From positions 1,116,001 through 1,180,000 of the forward strand of contig NZ_JAZAPB010000001.1 of the NCBI RefSeq assembly GCF_036321025.1: a stretch of 64,000 bases of DNA, written 5' to 3'. The notes beneath the pieces were generated by a model. That model was given only the letters and a program-made list of their open reading frames with translations. It searched no databases and had not been told where the DNA came from. Below, piece by piece: positions 23,465-31,977 of the stretch (its first letter is position 1; every line of letters begins with the position of its first letter). The DNA comes from Alteraurantiacibacter hainanensis (lineage in GTDB: Bacteria > Pseudomonadota > Alphaproteobacteria > Sphingomonadales > Sphingomonadaceae). The position numbers and the translations under genes are program-made.

Positions 23465-25039
23465 TCATTCCCATTCGATCGTGCCCGGCGGCTTCGACGT
23501 GTAATCGTACACCACGCGGTTGATGCCCTGCACCTCGTTCACGATCCGCGTCGCGGTGCGGGTGAGGAATTCAGCGGGGAAGGGATAGACGTCCGCCGTC
23601 ATCCCGTCGGTGCTGGTCACGGCGCGCAGGCCGCACACGCTGTCGTAGGTGCGGTGGTCGCCCATCACGCCCACGGTCTTCACCGGCAGCAGGACGGCGA
23701 AGGCCTGCCAGATCGCGTCGTAGAGGCCCGCGTTGCGGATTTCCTCGAGGTAGATGGCATCGGCCTTGCGCAGGATGTCGCAGCGTTCCTTGGTCACTTC
23801 GCCGGGTATCCGGATGGCGAGACCCGGGCCGGGGAAAGGATGGCGACCGACGAAGGCATCGGGCAGTCCCAGCTCGCGGCCAAGATCGCGCACCTCGTCC
23901 TTGAACAGCTCGCGCAGCGGCTCCACCAGCTGCATGTTCATGCGCTCGGGCAGACCGCCCACGTTGTGGTGACTCTTGATTGTCACGCTCGGCCCGCCGG
24001 TGAAGGATACGCTCTCGATAACGTCGGGATAGAGCGTGCCCTGCGCGAGGAAATCGGCCCCGCCGATCTTGCGCGCCTCTTCCTCGAACACGTCGATGAA
24101 GGTCTTGCCGATGAACTTGCGCTTCTTTTCCGGGTCGGTTTCGCCCGCGAGGCCGGTCATGAACATCTCTTCGGCGTCCACGTGGACGAGCGGGATGTTG
24201 TAGTGTCCCTTGAACAGCGAGACGACCTGCTCGGCCTCGCCCTGGCGCATCAGGCCGTGGTCCACGAACACGCAGGTCATCTGTTCGCCGATCGCCTCGT
24301 GAATGAGGACGGCGGCCACGGCGGAATCGACGCCGCCGGAGAGGCCGCAGATCACCTTGCCGTCACCCACCTGCTCGCGGATCTCGGCGATCTTGGTGGC
24401 GCGGAATTCGGCCATGGTCCAGTCGCCCGCCAGCCCGCACACGTGCCGCGCGAAATTGGACAGCAGCCTGCCGCCATCGGGGGTGTGCACCACTTCCGGG
24501 TGGAACTGCGTGCCGTAGAACTTGCGCTTTTCGTCGGCAATCACCGCGAAGGGCGCGCCGTCGCTGGTGGCGACGATCTCGAACCCGTCGGCAAACTGCG
24601 TCACCTTGTCGCCGTGGCTCATCCACACCTGGTGCCGCTCGCCCACCTGCCACAGGCCGTCGAACAATGCGCAGTCGGCGGTCACGGTAAGGAAGGCACG
24701 GCCGAATTCGCCGCCCTCGCCGGTTTCGTGGCCGGGGCGCACTTCGCCGCCCAGCTGGTGCGTCATGACCTGCTGGCCGTAGCAGATGCCAAGGATCGGC
24801 ACGCCCGCCTCGAACAGGAACTGCGGCGCGCGGGGGCTGCCCTCGTCAGGCACGCTGGCGGGGGAGCCCGAGAGGATGATGCCCTTGGGATTGAGCCGCT
24901 CGAAGGCCTCCTCGGCCTGCGTGAAAGGCGCGATCTCGGAATAGACGCCCGCTTCGCGCACGCGGCGTGCGATCAGCTGCGTTACCTGGCTGCCGAAATC
25001 GACGATGAGGATGGAATCGGGGAGATGGTCTGCCTGCAT
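23465..25039 (-). CDS. guaA: GMP synthase (glutamine-hydrolysing)
   Basis: Converts XMP to GMP using glutamine and ATP. A 524-residue protein of normal length. The class I glutamine amidotransferase domain comes first (nucleophile in GICYGQQ, HPEV at the end), then the ATP pyrophosphatase domain with PP-loop GLSGGVDSAVAA and the C-terminal dimerisation domain ending PPGTIEWE. The ATG at 25039 (MQADHLPDS) is chosen; upstream extension has no family resemblance. The 46-base element at 25133-25178 lies within its upstream region. Confidence 0.97.
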   Translation of the reverse strand: MQADHLPDSILIVDFGSQVTQLIARRVREAGVYSEIAPFTQAEEAFERLNPKGIILSGSPASVPDEGSPRAPQFLFEAGVPILGICYGQQVMTHQLGGEVRPGHETGEGGEFGRAFLTVTADCALFDGLWQVGERHQVWMSHGDKVTQFADGFEIVATSDGAPFAVIADEKRKFYGTQFHPEVVHTPDGGRLLSNFARHVCGLAGDWTMAEFRATKIAEIREQVGDGKVICGLSGGVDSAVAAVLIHEAIGEQMTCVFVDHGLMRQGEAEQVVSLFKGHYNIPLVHVDAEEMFMTGLAGETDPEKKRKFIGKTFIDVFEEEARKIGGADFLAQGTLYPDVIESVSFTGGPSVTIKSHHNVGGLPERMNMQLVEPLRELFKDEVRDLGRELGLPDAFVGRHPFPGPGLAIRIPGEVTKERCDILRKADAIYLEEIRNAGLYDAIWQAFAVLLPVKTVGVMGDHRTYDSVCGLRAVTSTDGMTADVYPFPAEFLTRTATRIVNEVQGINRVVYDYTSKPPGTIEWE

Positions 25040-25132
25040 GAGCGCGCATTGCCCAAACGACGCGCCCAAGTCCAGCGCCGGGCGGCCTGCATCGACGTAA
25101 AGGCCCGTTCGCGATTGTGAAAATCTCGCCGA

Positions 25133-25178
25133 TGCGAAAACCGCAACGTCTGTCGCCCTTTTCGCACTTGCACAATTA
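25133..25178 (+). repeat. 46-base repeated element, copy A
   Basis: First of two copies 474 bases apart (other at 25607-25652). Both have the same order and spacing of blocks: a TGCG-N5-CGCAAC palindrome, TGTCG, TTTCGCA-N-TTGCA and AATTA. 35 of the 46 positions agree. A shared TTCGCGA lies 25 bases upstream of this copy. It lies between the divergent guaA and UrcA-like genes, 83 bases before the latter's ATG. It is probably a promoter or regulator target. Confidence 0.7.
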
Positions 25179-25260
25179 ATGCTGCAGGTGCACAAAAATG
25201 GCGGAAGTCGAGGATGTCCTGAACCCGTGAACGCTAGTTCAGATCAGGAGTATAGTCGCC

Positions 25261-25560
25261 ATGAAGACCATTCGCCTCTCCGCCTTTTGCCTGGCCCTGA
25301 TGGCCGCTACCCCGGCCTTTGCCCAGTCCTCCTTCGTGATGATCCTGGGCGAAGCCCCGAGCGTCACTGAGCGGAGCGAATCCGCACCGGCCAGCCGCGA
25401 GCAGCAGATCGAAAGCGCTGTCGAGGAAGCCTGCGTGCGCCCGGTGGGCCGCGACCTGAAGGCGCACATGCTCTACCGAGAGTGCAAGGCCATCCTCGGG
25501 GCAGAGATCGCCGAGGCGGACACCACGGTTCGCGCCCCAATCCAGCTCGCCGCCCGCTAG
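25261..25560 (+). CDS. UrcA-like small secreted protein
   Basis: A 99-residue protein with a signal peptide (MKTIRLSAFCLALMAATPAFAQ). The mature part has two cysteines within an amphipathic helix, in EEACVRPVGRDL and LYRECKAILGAEIAEA, as in the UrcA family of alphaproteobacterial secreted proteins of unknown function. AGGAG is eight to twelve bases before the ATG. It is flanked upstream and downstream by copies of a 46-base element, which is the strongest hint about its regulation. Confidence 0.72.
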   Translation: MKTIRLSAFCLALMAATPAFAQSSFVMILGEAPSVTERSESAPASREQQIESAVEEACVRPVGRDLKAHMLYRECKAILGAEIAEADTTVRAPIQLAAR

Positions 25561-25965
25561 AGGCCTTCCCCCTACCAACACCGTTTCGCGAAATGATCGG
25601 CAATGTTGCGTAAAACGCAACACTTGTCGATTATTTCGCATTTGCAAAATTATCGTTCCCCGGCCATCTGGCGCGCAACGACGCCGGGCGCGGCTTTGTT
25701 CGCCTTTCCAGACGGGCGAGGTAACCTGTCCGCCCCGCGCTGCGAAAACACGAAGACCCCTTGGGCCCGGGAACCTCCTCTCCCCCCTTCCCCGTTTCCG
25801 GGCCTTTCATGTGGCCGCCCCTCCCCAAGGGGCGGCCATTCTTGTTTCCGCGACAGCCGCAATCTCCGGACATGAGGCCCTGCCGCGCCGCCCCCTTTCG
25901 GTAAGCCGTGGAAAAGCGGGCCGCCAGGGGTCCGCAGCCTTCCGCACGGGGCGCGCAATGCCTAT
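25561..25965. other. 405-base intergenic region before gyrB
   Basis: No gene seen. It contains a 10-bp palindrome TTTCGCGAAA (25584-25593), a perfect 8-bp inverted repeat TGTTGCGT-AAA-ACGCAACA (25604-25622) and copy B of the 46-base element (25607-25652), all upstream of gyrB. A C/T-rich run at 25760-25810 follows, without a recognisable terminator. Confidence 0.6.
25607..25652 (+). repeat. 46-base repeated element, copy B
   Basis: Second copy of the element at 25133-25178, same strand, same block spacing. Here the first block is extended into a perfect 8-bp hairpin (25604-25622), absent as such from copy A (4 bp there). It lies 47 bases past the UrcA-like stop and about 310 bases upstream of gyrB. 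Confidence 0.7.
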
Positions 25966-28521
25966 ATGATCGATATGGACAATACCCCCGAAGAAACGCC
26001 CAAGACTCCCCCTGCAAATGCCCGCCGCAACGGCGAATACGGTGCCGAGAGCATCAAGGTGCTGAAAGGGCTCGATGCCGTGCGAAAGCGGCCCGGCATG
26101 TACATCGGCGATACCGATGACGGATCGGGACTGCACCACATGGTTTTCGAAGTGTCCGACAACGCCATCGACGAGGCGCTGGCCGGGCACTGCGACCTGG
26201 TGCTGATCGAGCTCAACCCCGATGGCAGCGTCTCGGTGGAGGATAACGGCCGCGGGATTCCGGTGGACATCCACAAGGAAGAAGGCGTGTCCGCAGCGGA
26301 GGTCATCATGACCCAGCTGCACGCCGGCGGGAAGTTCGAGAACACCAGCGACGACAATGCCTACAAGGTCTCGGGCGGTCTGCACGGCGTGGGCGTTTCC
26401 GTGGTGAACGCCCTTTCCGAATGGCTGGAGCTGCGCGTGTGGCGCAACGGGCGTGAGCACTGGATGCGCTTCGAGCTCGGCAACGCCGTGGAACCCTTGC
26501 GCGAGGTGGGCGACGCACCGCCGGTGGAAAGCAACGGCGACGAGGACGGCCTCAAGAAAGGCACCCGCGTCACCTTCAAGGCCAGCGAAGAGACGTTCAA
26601 GAACGTCACCGATTTCGATTTCGACAAACTGGAGCATCGCTATCGCGAACTCGCCTTCCTCAATTCCGGCGTGCGCATCCTGCTGCGCGACAAGCGGCAC
26701 GAGGAAGTGGAGGAGCACGACCTGTTCTACGAGGGCGGCATCGCGGCCTTCGTGAAGTGGCTCGATCGCAACAAGGCGCCACTGGTGCCCGAACCCATTT
26801 CCGTCTCCGCCGAGAAGGACGGCACCGGCATCGACGTGGCGCTGGAATGGAACGATTCCTACTACGAGAACGTGCTGTGCTTCACCAACAACATCCCGCA
26901 GCGTGACGGCGGCACCCACCTCGCCGCCTTCCGCGCCGCGCTCACCCGCACGCTCAACAACTACGCCAACGCCACAGGCCTGCTAAAGAACGCCAAGGTC
27001 ACGCTTTCGGGCGAGGACATGCGCGAGGGCCTGACCGCGATCGTCTCGGTGAAGCTGCCCGATCCCAAGTTCGGCTCGCAGACCAAGGACAAGCTCGTCT
27101 CCTCCGAAGTGCGTCAGCCGCTGGAAAGCCTGATGGGCGAGAAGATGACCGAGTGGCTGGAGGAAAATCCCGCCGACGCCAAGGCCATCATCGGCAAGAT
27201 CATCGATGCCGCCGCCGCCCGCGAAGCCGCGCGCAAGGCGCGCGAGATGAGCCGCAAGGGCGCGATGAGCGTCGCCAGCCTGCCGGGCAAGCTGTCCGAC
27301 TGCCGAGAACGCGATCCTGCCAAGAGCGAGATCTTCCTCGTCGAGGGTGACTCCGCCGGCGGCTCCGCCAAGAGCGGGCGCGATTCCAAGTACCAGGCGA
27401 TCCTGCCGCTGAAGGGCAAGATCCTGAACGTGGAACGCGCGCGCTTCGACCGGATCATCAGTTCCAAGGAAGTCGGCACGCTGATCCAGGCCATGGGCAC
27501 GGGTCTTCGCGACGAGTTCGACCTGGAAAAGCTGCGCTACCACAAGATCGTGATCATGACCGACGCCGACGTCGACGGCGCGCACATCCGCACGCTGCTG
27601 CTCACCTTCTTCCACCGCCAGATGCCCGAGATCATCAAGGCCGGGCACCTGTTCATCGCCCAGCCGCCGCTGTTCAAGGTCGCCAAGGGCAAGAGCGAGG
27701 TCTACCTGAAGGACCAGGGCGCGCTGGATCGCTACCTGGTGGAGAACGGCCTGCAGGGCCGCGTGCTGGAAACACACCAGGGCGCACGATCGGGCGCCGA
27801 CCTGGCCGACCTGGTGGATAAGGCGCTGCAGCTCAAGAACCTGCTGGCTTTCGCCCCCCGCAAGTACGATTCCGCCGTGATCGAGGCCATGGCCATGGCC
27901 GGCGCGCTGGAGCCGGACCTCACCCCGGCCCAGCGTGACGAGCGACTCACCCATGCGGCAGGCCAGATGCAGCTGAGCGATCCGGAAGCCGACTGGTCCG
28001 CGCGCACTACCGAAAACGGCGACGTGCGTTTCGACCGCGTGTGGCGCGGCGTGACCGACGTGCACCTGATCGAGGCCAAGTTCCTCGACAGCGCGGAGGC
28101 GCGCAAGCTTAACACCCGCGGCATCGCTCAGGCCGAAACCTACGCGCAGCCCGCCCGCCTGGTGAAGAACGCCAGCGGAGAGGCCCAGCCGGTGGAGGAC
28201 AACGCCGAGGAAACCGACGCAGACAGCCCGGCCTTCGATCCCGAGACCGCGATCACCCGCCCCAGCCAGCTGCTGGATGCCGTGCTGACGGCGGGTCGCA
28301 AGGGCCTCTCGGTCAGCCGCTACAAGGGTCTTGGCGAAATGAATGCCGAGCAGCTGTGGGAGACCACGCTCGACCCCGAGAACCGCGAGCTGCTGCAGGT
28401 GAAGGTGGAAGACGCCGACGTTACCGACGAGATCTTCACCCGCCTGATGGGCGACGTGGTGGAGCCGCGCCGCGAGTTCATCCAGGAAAATGCCCTCAAT
28501 GTCGCCAACCTCGATGTCTGA
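25966..28521 (+). CDS. gyrB: DNA gyrase subunit B
   Basis: ATPase subunit that drives negative supercoiling with GyrA. An 851-residue protein. It has the GHKL ATPase domain (EVSDNAIDEALAG; GGLHGVGVSVVNAL), the TOPRIM acidic centre EGDSAGGSAKSGRDS (about residue 460), DADVDGAHIRTLLL (about 533), and the C-terminal YKGLGEMNAEQLWETTLDP. No clear ribosome site precedes the start. An in-frame ATG at 25975 has TATATG exactly where a -10 box would sit for a leaderless message, so that start is also possible. A glutamate/aspartate-rich insert (about 735-755) precedes the C-terminus. Confidence 0.97.
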   Translation: MIDMDNTPEETPKTPPANARRNGEYGAESIKVLKGLDAVRKRPGMYIGDTDDGSGLHHMVFEVSDNAIDEALAGHCDLVLIELNPDGSVSVEDNGRGIPVDIHKEEGVSAAEVIMTQLHAGGKFENTSDDNAYKVSGGLHGVGVSVVNALSEWLELRVWRNGREHWMRFELGNAVEPLREVGDAPPVESNGDEDGLKKGTRVTFKASEETFKNVTDFDFDKLEHRYRELAFLNSGVRILLRDKRHEEVEEHDLFYEGGIAAFVKWLDRNKAPLVPEPISVSAEKDGTGIDVALEWNDSYYENVLCFTNNIPQRDGGTHLAAFRAALTRTLNNYANATGLLKNAKVTLSGEDMREGLTAIVSVKLPDPKFGSQTKDKLVSSEVRQPLESLMGEKMTEWLEENPADAKAIIGKIIDAAAAREAARKAREMSRKGAMSVASLPGKLSDCRERDPAKSEIFLVEGDSAGGSAKSGRDSKYQAILPLKGKILNVERARFDRIISSKEVGTLIQAMGTGLRDEFDLEKLRYHKIVIMTDADVDGAHIRTLLLTFFHRQMPEIIKAGHLFIAQPPLFKVAKGKSEVYLKDQGALDRYLVENGLQGRVLETHQGARSGADLADLVDKALQLKNLLAFAPRKYDSAVIEAMAMAGALEPDLTPAQRDERLTHAAGQMQLSDPEADWSARTTENGDVRFDRVWRGVTDVHLIEAKFLDSAEARKLNTRGIAQAETYAQPARLVKNASGEAQPVEDNAEETDADSPAFDPETAITRPSQLLDAVLTAGRKGLSVSRYKGLGEMNAEQLWETTLDPENRELLQVKVEDADVTDEIFTRLMGDVVEPRREFIQENALNVANLDV

Positions 28522-28583
28522 TACCGTCATCTAACCCGCCGATCGTAACCGTCGTCCATGCACCGCAGGAGCATCATCGCCGC

Positions 28584-29663
28584 ATGACCGATCCCCAGCA
28601 CAAGCAGACGCTGGAACGCGGCGGTTTCCTTGTGTTCCTGGCACTGGTCTCGCTGGCGCTGCTGGCCATTATCTGGCCATTTGCCGCGCCAATGCTGTGG
28701 GCCGCGCTGGCGGCGATCATGTTCCAGCCGCTCTATCGCCGCATCCGGGACTTGCTGGGCGGCCATGAAAGCACCGCCGCGGGGCTGACCCTGCTGGTAA
28801 TCACCATTGCCGTGATCATCCCTGCCTTCATCCTGGGAACCATGGTGGTGGAGGAGGCGATCGGGCTGCTGAACGCGTTCCGCGAAGGCGAGGTGGACAT
28901 CACCGAATGGCCCGCGCAGGTCATCGGCGCGCTGCCCGAGAACCTGCGCGCGCCGCTGGCGGCGGACGGCTGGACCGACTTCGCCGTGCTGCAGACCCGG
29001 GCGCAGGAGTTCGTCGAGGCGTCGCTGGGCCTGATCGCGCAGCAGGCGGTGGCCATCGGCGGCGGCGTGTTCGGCTTCGTGCTGGCGTTCGGCGTAGGCC
29101 TCTACATTACCTATTTCCTGCTGCGCGACGGCGGGCGGCTGGGGCCGCAGGTGATAGCGGCCCTGCCGATGGAGCAATCGCTGGCGCAGCGCATGGGTGA
29201 CAAGTTCCTCTCCATCGTGCGCGCCACCATCAAGGGCTCCGTCGTCGTCGGACTGGTGCAGGGCGCGCTGGGGACGGTGACCTTCATGATCGTCGGCGTG
29301 CCGTCGGCCCTGCTGTTCGGCGTGCTGATGGCAATCTTCTCGCTGCTGCCCGCGCTGGGCCCGGCCATCGTCTGGGCACCGGTGGCGATCTACCTGCTGG
29401 CGACCGGTGCCATCTGGGAAGGCGTGGTGGTGATAGTTTCCGGCGTCGCCGTGATCGGCATGGCGGACAACGTGCTGCGTCCCATCCTGGTGGGGCGCGA
29501 TACCGGCATCCCAGACTGGATCATCCTCATAAGCACGCTGGGCGGGATCGCCGCCATGGGCCTGTCGGGGATCGTGGTCGGCCCGCTGGTGGCAGGCCTG
29601 TTCCTTGCCGCATGGAGCGCGCTGGCCGAACAGCGCGGCGTCGCGAAGGCGGTGCGGGAATGA
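28584..29663 (+). CDS. AI-2E family permease (PerM-like)
   Basis: A 359-residue inner-membrane protein with about eight hydrophobic segments. The central FGVGLYITYFLLRDGGRL and the C-terminal GPAIVWAPVAIYLLATG, DNVLRPILVG and LSTLGGIAAMGLSGIVVGPL are hallmarks of the UPF0118/AI-2E transporter family. The family includes TqsA and PerM, with varied or unknown substrates. ATG at 28584 with GCAGGAG eight to twelve bases upstream. The stop overlaps the next gene's ATG by four bases. Confidence 0.9.
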   Translation: MTDPQHKQTLERGGFLVFLALVSLALLAIIWPFAAPMLWAALAAIMFQPLYRRIRDLLGGHESTAAGLTLLVITIAVIIPAFILGTMVVEEAIGLLNAFREGEVDITEWPAQVIGALPENLRAPLAADGWTDFAVLQTRAQEFVEASLGLIAQQAVAIGGGVFGFVLAFGVGLYITYFLLRDGGRLGPQVIAALPMEQSLAQRMGDKFLSIVRATIKGSVVVGLVQGALGTVTFMIVGVPSALLFGVLMAIFSLLPALGPAIVWAPVAIYLLATGAIWEGVVVIVSGVAVIGMADNVLRPILVGRDTGIPDWIILISTLGGIAAMGLSGIVVGPLVAGLFLAAWSALAEQRGVAKAVRE

Positions 29664-30394
29664 CGGGCTGGCAAGGCGTTCGGCCCGGGAGCCAGGAAGA
29701 ACAGGTAGGTCGCCTGGTCCTTGCGGGCGTGCTGGTGGTTTTTCTTCCGGCTCTCCCCTTCGGCACCTACCTGATCTGGCCTTTCGTCATCCTCACGACG
29801 TGGTTCCACGAGATGGGCCATGGGCTTACCGCCCTGCTGACGGGCAACGCGTTCGACATGCTGGTGATCAATGCCGATGGCTCGGGCTATGCCACTTCCC
29901 GCACCGCACTGGACGGCAGCGGGCTCGACCGAGCGCTGATCGCCATGGGCGGCCCGCTGGGACCAAGCATCATGGGGGCCGTGCTGATCCTGGCCAGCAG
30001 CGCGCGCAAGTACTGGCAGCCCGCGCTCTATGCCCTGGCGGGCGCGCTGGCGCTGTCGACGCTGATATGGGTGCGCAGCGTGGTGGGGCTGACGGTCCTG
30101 CCGCTGATCGCCGTGGCCCTCGCGTGGCTGGCGTGGAAAGGGCCGCGCGGGCTGCAATTGTTTGCACTGCAGTTCGTGGGCGTGCTGGCGGCCCTCTCGA
30201 TGTTCAACGATCTCGATTACCTGTTTTCCGAAAGCGCGATCGTGGGCGGACGGCCGATGCTTTCCGATACCGGCGCGATCGAGGCCGAACTGCTGCTGCC
30301 GCACTGGGTCTGGGCGGTGGTGATAGTCGGGATTTCAGGGCTGATGATCGGCGCCAGCCTGAAATACGCCCTCAATCACGAGGGCCATCGCTAG
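29660..30394 (+). CDS. Putative M50-type membrane metalloprotease
   Basis: A 244-residue integral membrane protein. TTWFHEMGHGLTALL contains the zinc motif HExxH (His50, Glu51, His54) within a hydrophobic segment; later FNDLDYLF could supply the third ligand. The arrangement fits the M50 (site-2 protease-like) family, including M50B relatives. It starts within the stop of the AI-2E gene (ATGA), so the two are coupled. Substrate unknown; a regulatory cleavage role is inference. Confidence 0.8.
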   Translation: MTGWQGVRPGSQEEQVGRLVLAGVLVVFLPALPFGTYLIWPFVILTTWFHEMGHGLTALLTGNAFDMLVINADGSGYATSRTALDGSGLDRALIAMGGPLGPSIMGAVLILASSARKYWQPALYALAGALALSTLIWVRSVVGLTVLPLIAVALAWLAWKGPRGLQLFALQFVGVLAALSMFNDLDYLFSESAIVGGRPMLSDTGAIEAELLLPHWVWAVVIVGISGLMIGASLKYALNHEGHR

Positions 30395-30437
30395 GACAGC
30401 CGAGCCGACCGGGATTGGTCCCAGCCGGCCCCGCCCT

Positions 30438-31145
30438 TCAGTCTGTCTTTGCCCGCGTGGTTTCGGCGTGCCCGTCGCCATCGAGGTCGCGGCGCACGAT
30501 ATCCGCATCGCCATCGCCGTCGACGTCGGTGGTGCGGGTGGTTGCCCCGGTCGATGCAGGGGCGTCGCGCGTAGAGGCGCCGGCGTATTCGCCCTGCGAA
30601 ACGGTGTCGCGTTCCCTGTTCGATGCCAGGTGATCGTACAGCGCTTCGTAGTGCTTCATCGCCTGGCGCATGTCCTCGGTGCTGGCATTGCCGGAACCGT
30701 GGCGCTCGGCAATCGCATGGCCTTCGCGGTAATGGCGGGCCACGTCGGGGTGATCGACGGTCAGGTCTTCGTAGCGATGATCGAAATCGGCCATCGGATA
30801 GCCGACGGTCTTCATCATGTTGGCCAGCATGCGATCGGCGTGCAGCACCGCTTCGGCGGGACTGTCGACGAACACGCCCTTCACATCGCGCCATTCCTCT
30901 TCGAAGCGCGAGTGTTCCTCTGCGGTAAGCGGTCGGATATCCAGCGCATCGACGCGCTTCTCGCGCTCTTCCAGCGCCCGTTCAGCCGCGGTGCGATCGC
31001 CCGAATTGTCGAGCGTGCGATCATATTCCTCGCCGAACCTGTCCCGCAGGTGATCGGTGCGGCGGCGCGAGAAGAACAGCCAGATGGCAATGGCGATGAC
31101 GAGTGCGACAACGACGAGAATGGCGATAAGGGTATTCTGGTCCAT
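30438..31145 (-). CDS. Membrane-anchored protein with EF-hand-like tail, stress promoter
   Basis: A 235-residue protein: one N-terminal membrane helix (MDQNTLIAILVVVALVIAIAI, residues 6-24), then a charged region (about 30-180) and a low-complexity Thr/Ala linker. Two Asp-rich loops, DVDGDGDADI and DLDGDGHAETT, look like EF-hand or dockerin calcium sites. An exact EcfG-type promoter lies 46 bases upstream of the start, predicting general-stress induction. Family not recognised beyond short-lived resemblance to alphaproteobacterial stress proteins. Calcium binding is inference. Confidence 0.75.
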   Translation of the reverse strand: MDQNTLIAILVVVALVIAIAIWLFFSRRRTDHLRDRFGEEYDRTLDNSGDRTAAERALEEREKRVDALDIRPLTAEEHSRFEEEWRDVKGVFVDSPAEAVLHADRMLANMMKTVGYPMADFDHRYEDLTVDHPDVARHYREGHAIAERHGSGNASTEDMRQAMKHYEALYDHLASNRERDTVSQGEYAGASTRDAPASTGATTRTTDVDGDGDADIVRRDLDGDGHAETTRAKTD

Positions 31146-31190
31146 GAGAAAACCTTCCTTACAGAACCCCCGTCCTGTGTGTGGGCTCTC

Positions 31191-31216
31191 AACGCCCGCC
31201 CCTCGCCAGCGGTTCC
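31191..31216 (-). promoter_or_regulatory. EcfG (general stress sigma) type promoter
   Basis: Read leftward, GGAAC (31216-31212), a 17-base spacer and CGTT (31194-31191) match the EcfG promoter consensus exactly. It points at the membrane protein gene that starts at 31145, giving a 5' leader of about 40 bases. Match is direct; sigma use is inferred. Confidence 0.75.
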
Positions 31217-31235
31217 TGCGGCCGCCAGCGGCGCC

Positions 31236-31934
31236 TCAACCGCCGTGAGGATTGGCGTCGGGCTGCTCGGGGGCCAGGACCTCGGGGTCCACGGGTCTTT
31301 TCGGCGTCTCGATTTCGCCCCTGGCCTGCTGCTCCAGCACGGCAAAACGAGGACAGTCCGGCATGGCCTGACGATAGAAGGCCGCGATCCGGGCGAGGTC
31401 GGCCTGGAAATCGCCGGACGGCTCCAGCGCCTCGCTGAAACCCACCTGGCCGCTGTCCTCGTCCACCCAGGCGCACACGATGGGCACGCCAGCGCCGGTG
31501 GCGATGTGGTAGAATCCGCTGCGCCAGCGCCCGTCGCTGGAGCGGCTACCTTCAGGCGCGATCACCAGGGCGATATCGTCTGCCGCCTTCACCTGTTCCA
31601 CCACCGCATTCACGTATCCGCGCGGGGACGACCGGTTTATCGGCATGCCGCCCATGTCGTACATGAACCGTGTCAGCGGCCACTTGAACAGTGTGTGCTT
31701 GCCGATGAAGCGCGGGCTGACGCCCACTTCCTGCACCACGCCCGCGAAGCAGACGAAATCCCAGTTCGAGGAATGCGGTGCGCCCACCAGGATGAACTTG
31801 GAGAGGTGCGGCGGATGGTTGAGGAGCGTGTAGCCCTTCCAGCGATAGAGGGCGCGCAGCAGCCGCCACACCACGCGCGACAGCATGCTGGGTTTGCGAT
31901 CCGGCTGATCAGGCAATTGCTCCTCCCTCTGCAA
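31236..31934 (-). CDS. Lysophospholipid acyltransferase family protein
   Basis: A 232-residue acyltransferase. The catalytic block APHSSNWDF carries H-x4-D (His54, Asp59), and IAPEGSRSS is the second family motif. No clear transmembrane anchor beyond the hydrophobic FILVGAP and LVIAP segments. It could acylate a glycerophosphate or an ornithine-type or other lipid. The C-terminal 40 residues are Pro/Glu-rich. It sits at the end of a leftward block with the DUF2807 lipoprotein gene upstream (43 bases). Confidence 0.86.
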   Translation of the reverse strand: MQREEQLPDQPDRKPSMLSRVVWRLLRALYRWKGYTLLNHPPHLSKFILVGAPHSSNWDFVCFAGVVQEVGVSPRFIGKHTLFKWPLTRFMYDMGGMPINRSSPRGYVNAVVEQVKAADDIALVIAPEGSRSSDGRWRSGFYHIATGAGVPIVCAWVDEDSGQVGFSEALEPSGDFQADLARIAAFYRQAMPDCPRFAVLEQQARGEIETPKRPVDPEVLAPEQPDANPHGG

Positions 31935-31977
31935 GGCCTAGCAGGAGGACGAGCAATTGCCAGCGAAGTTCGCGAAG

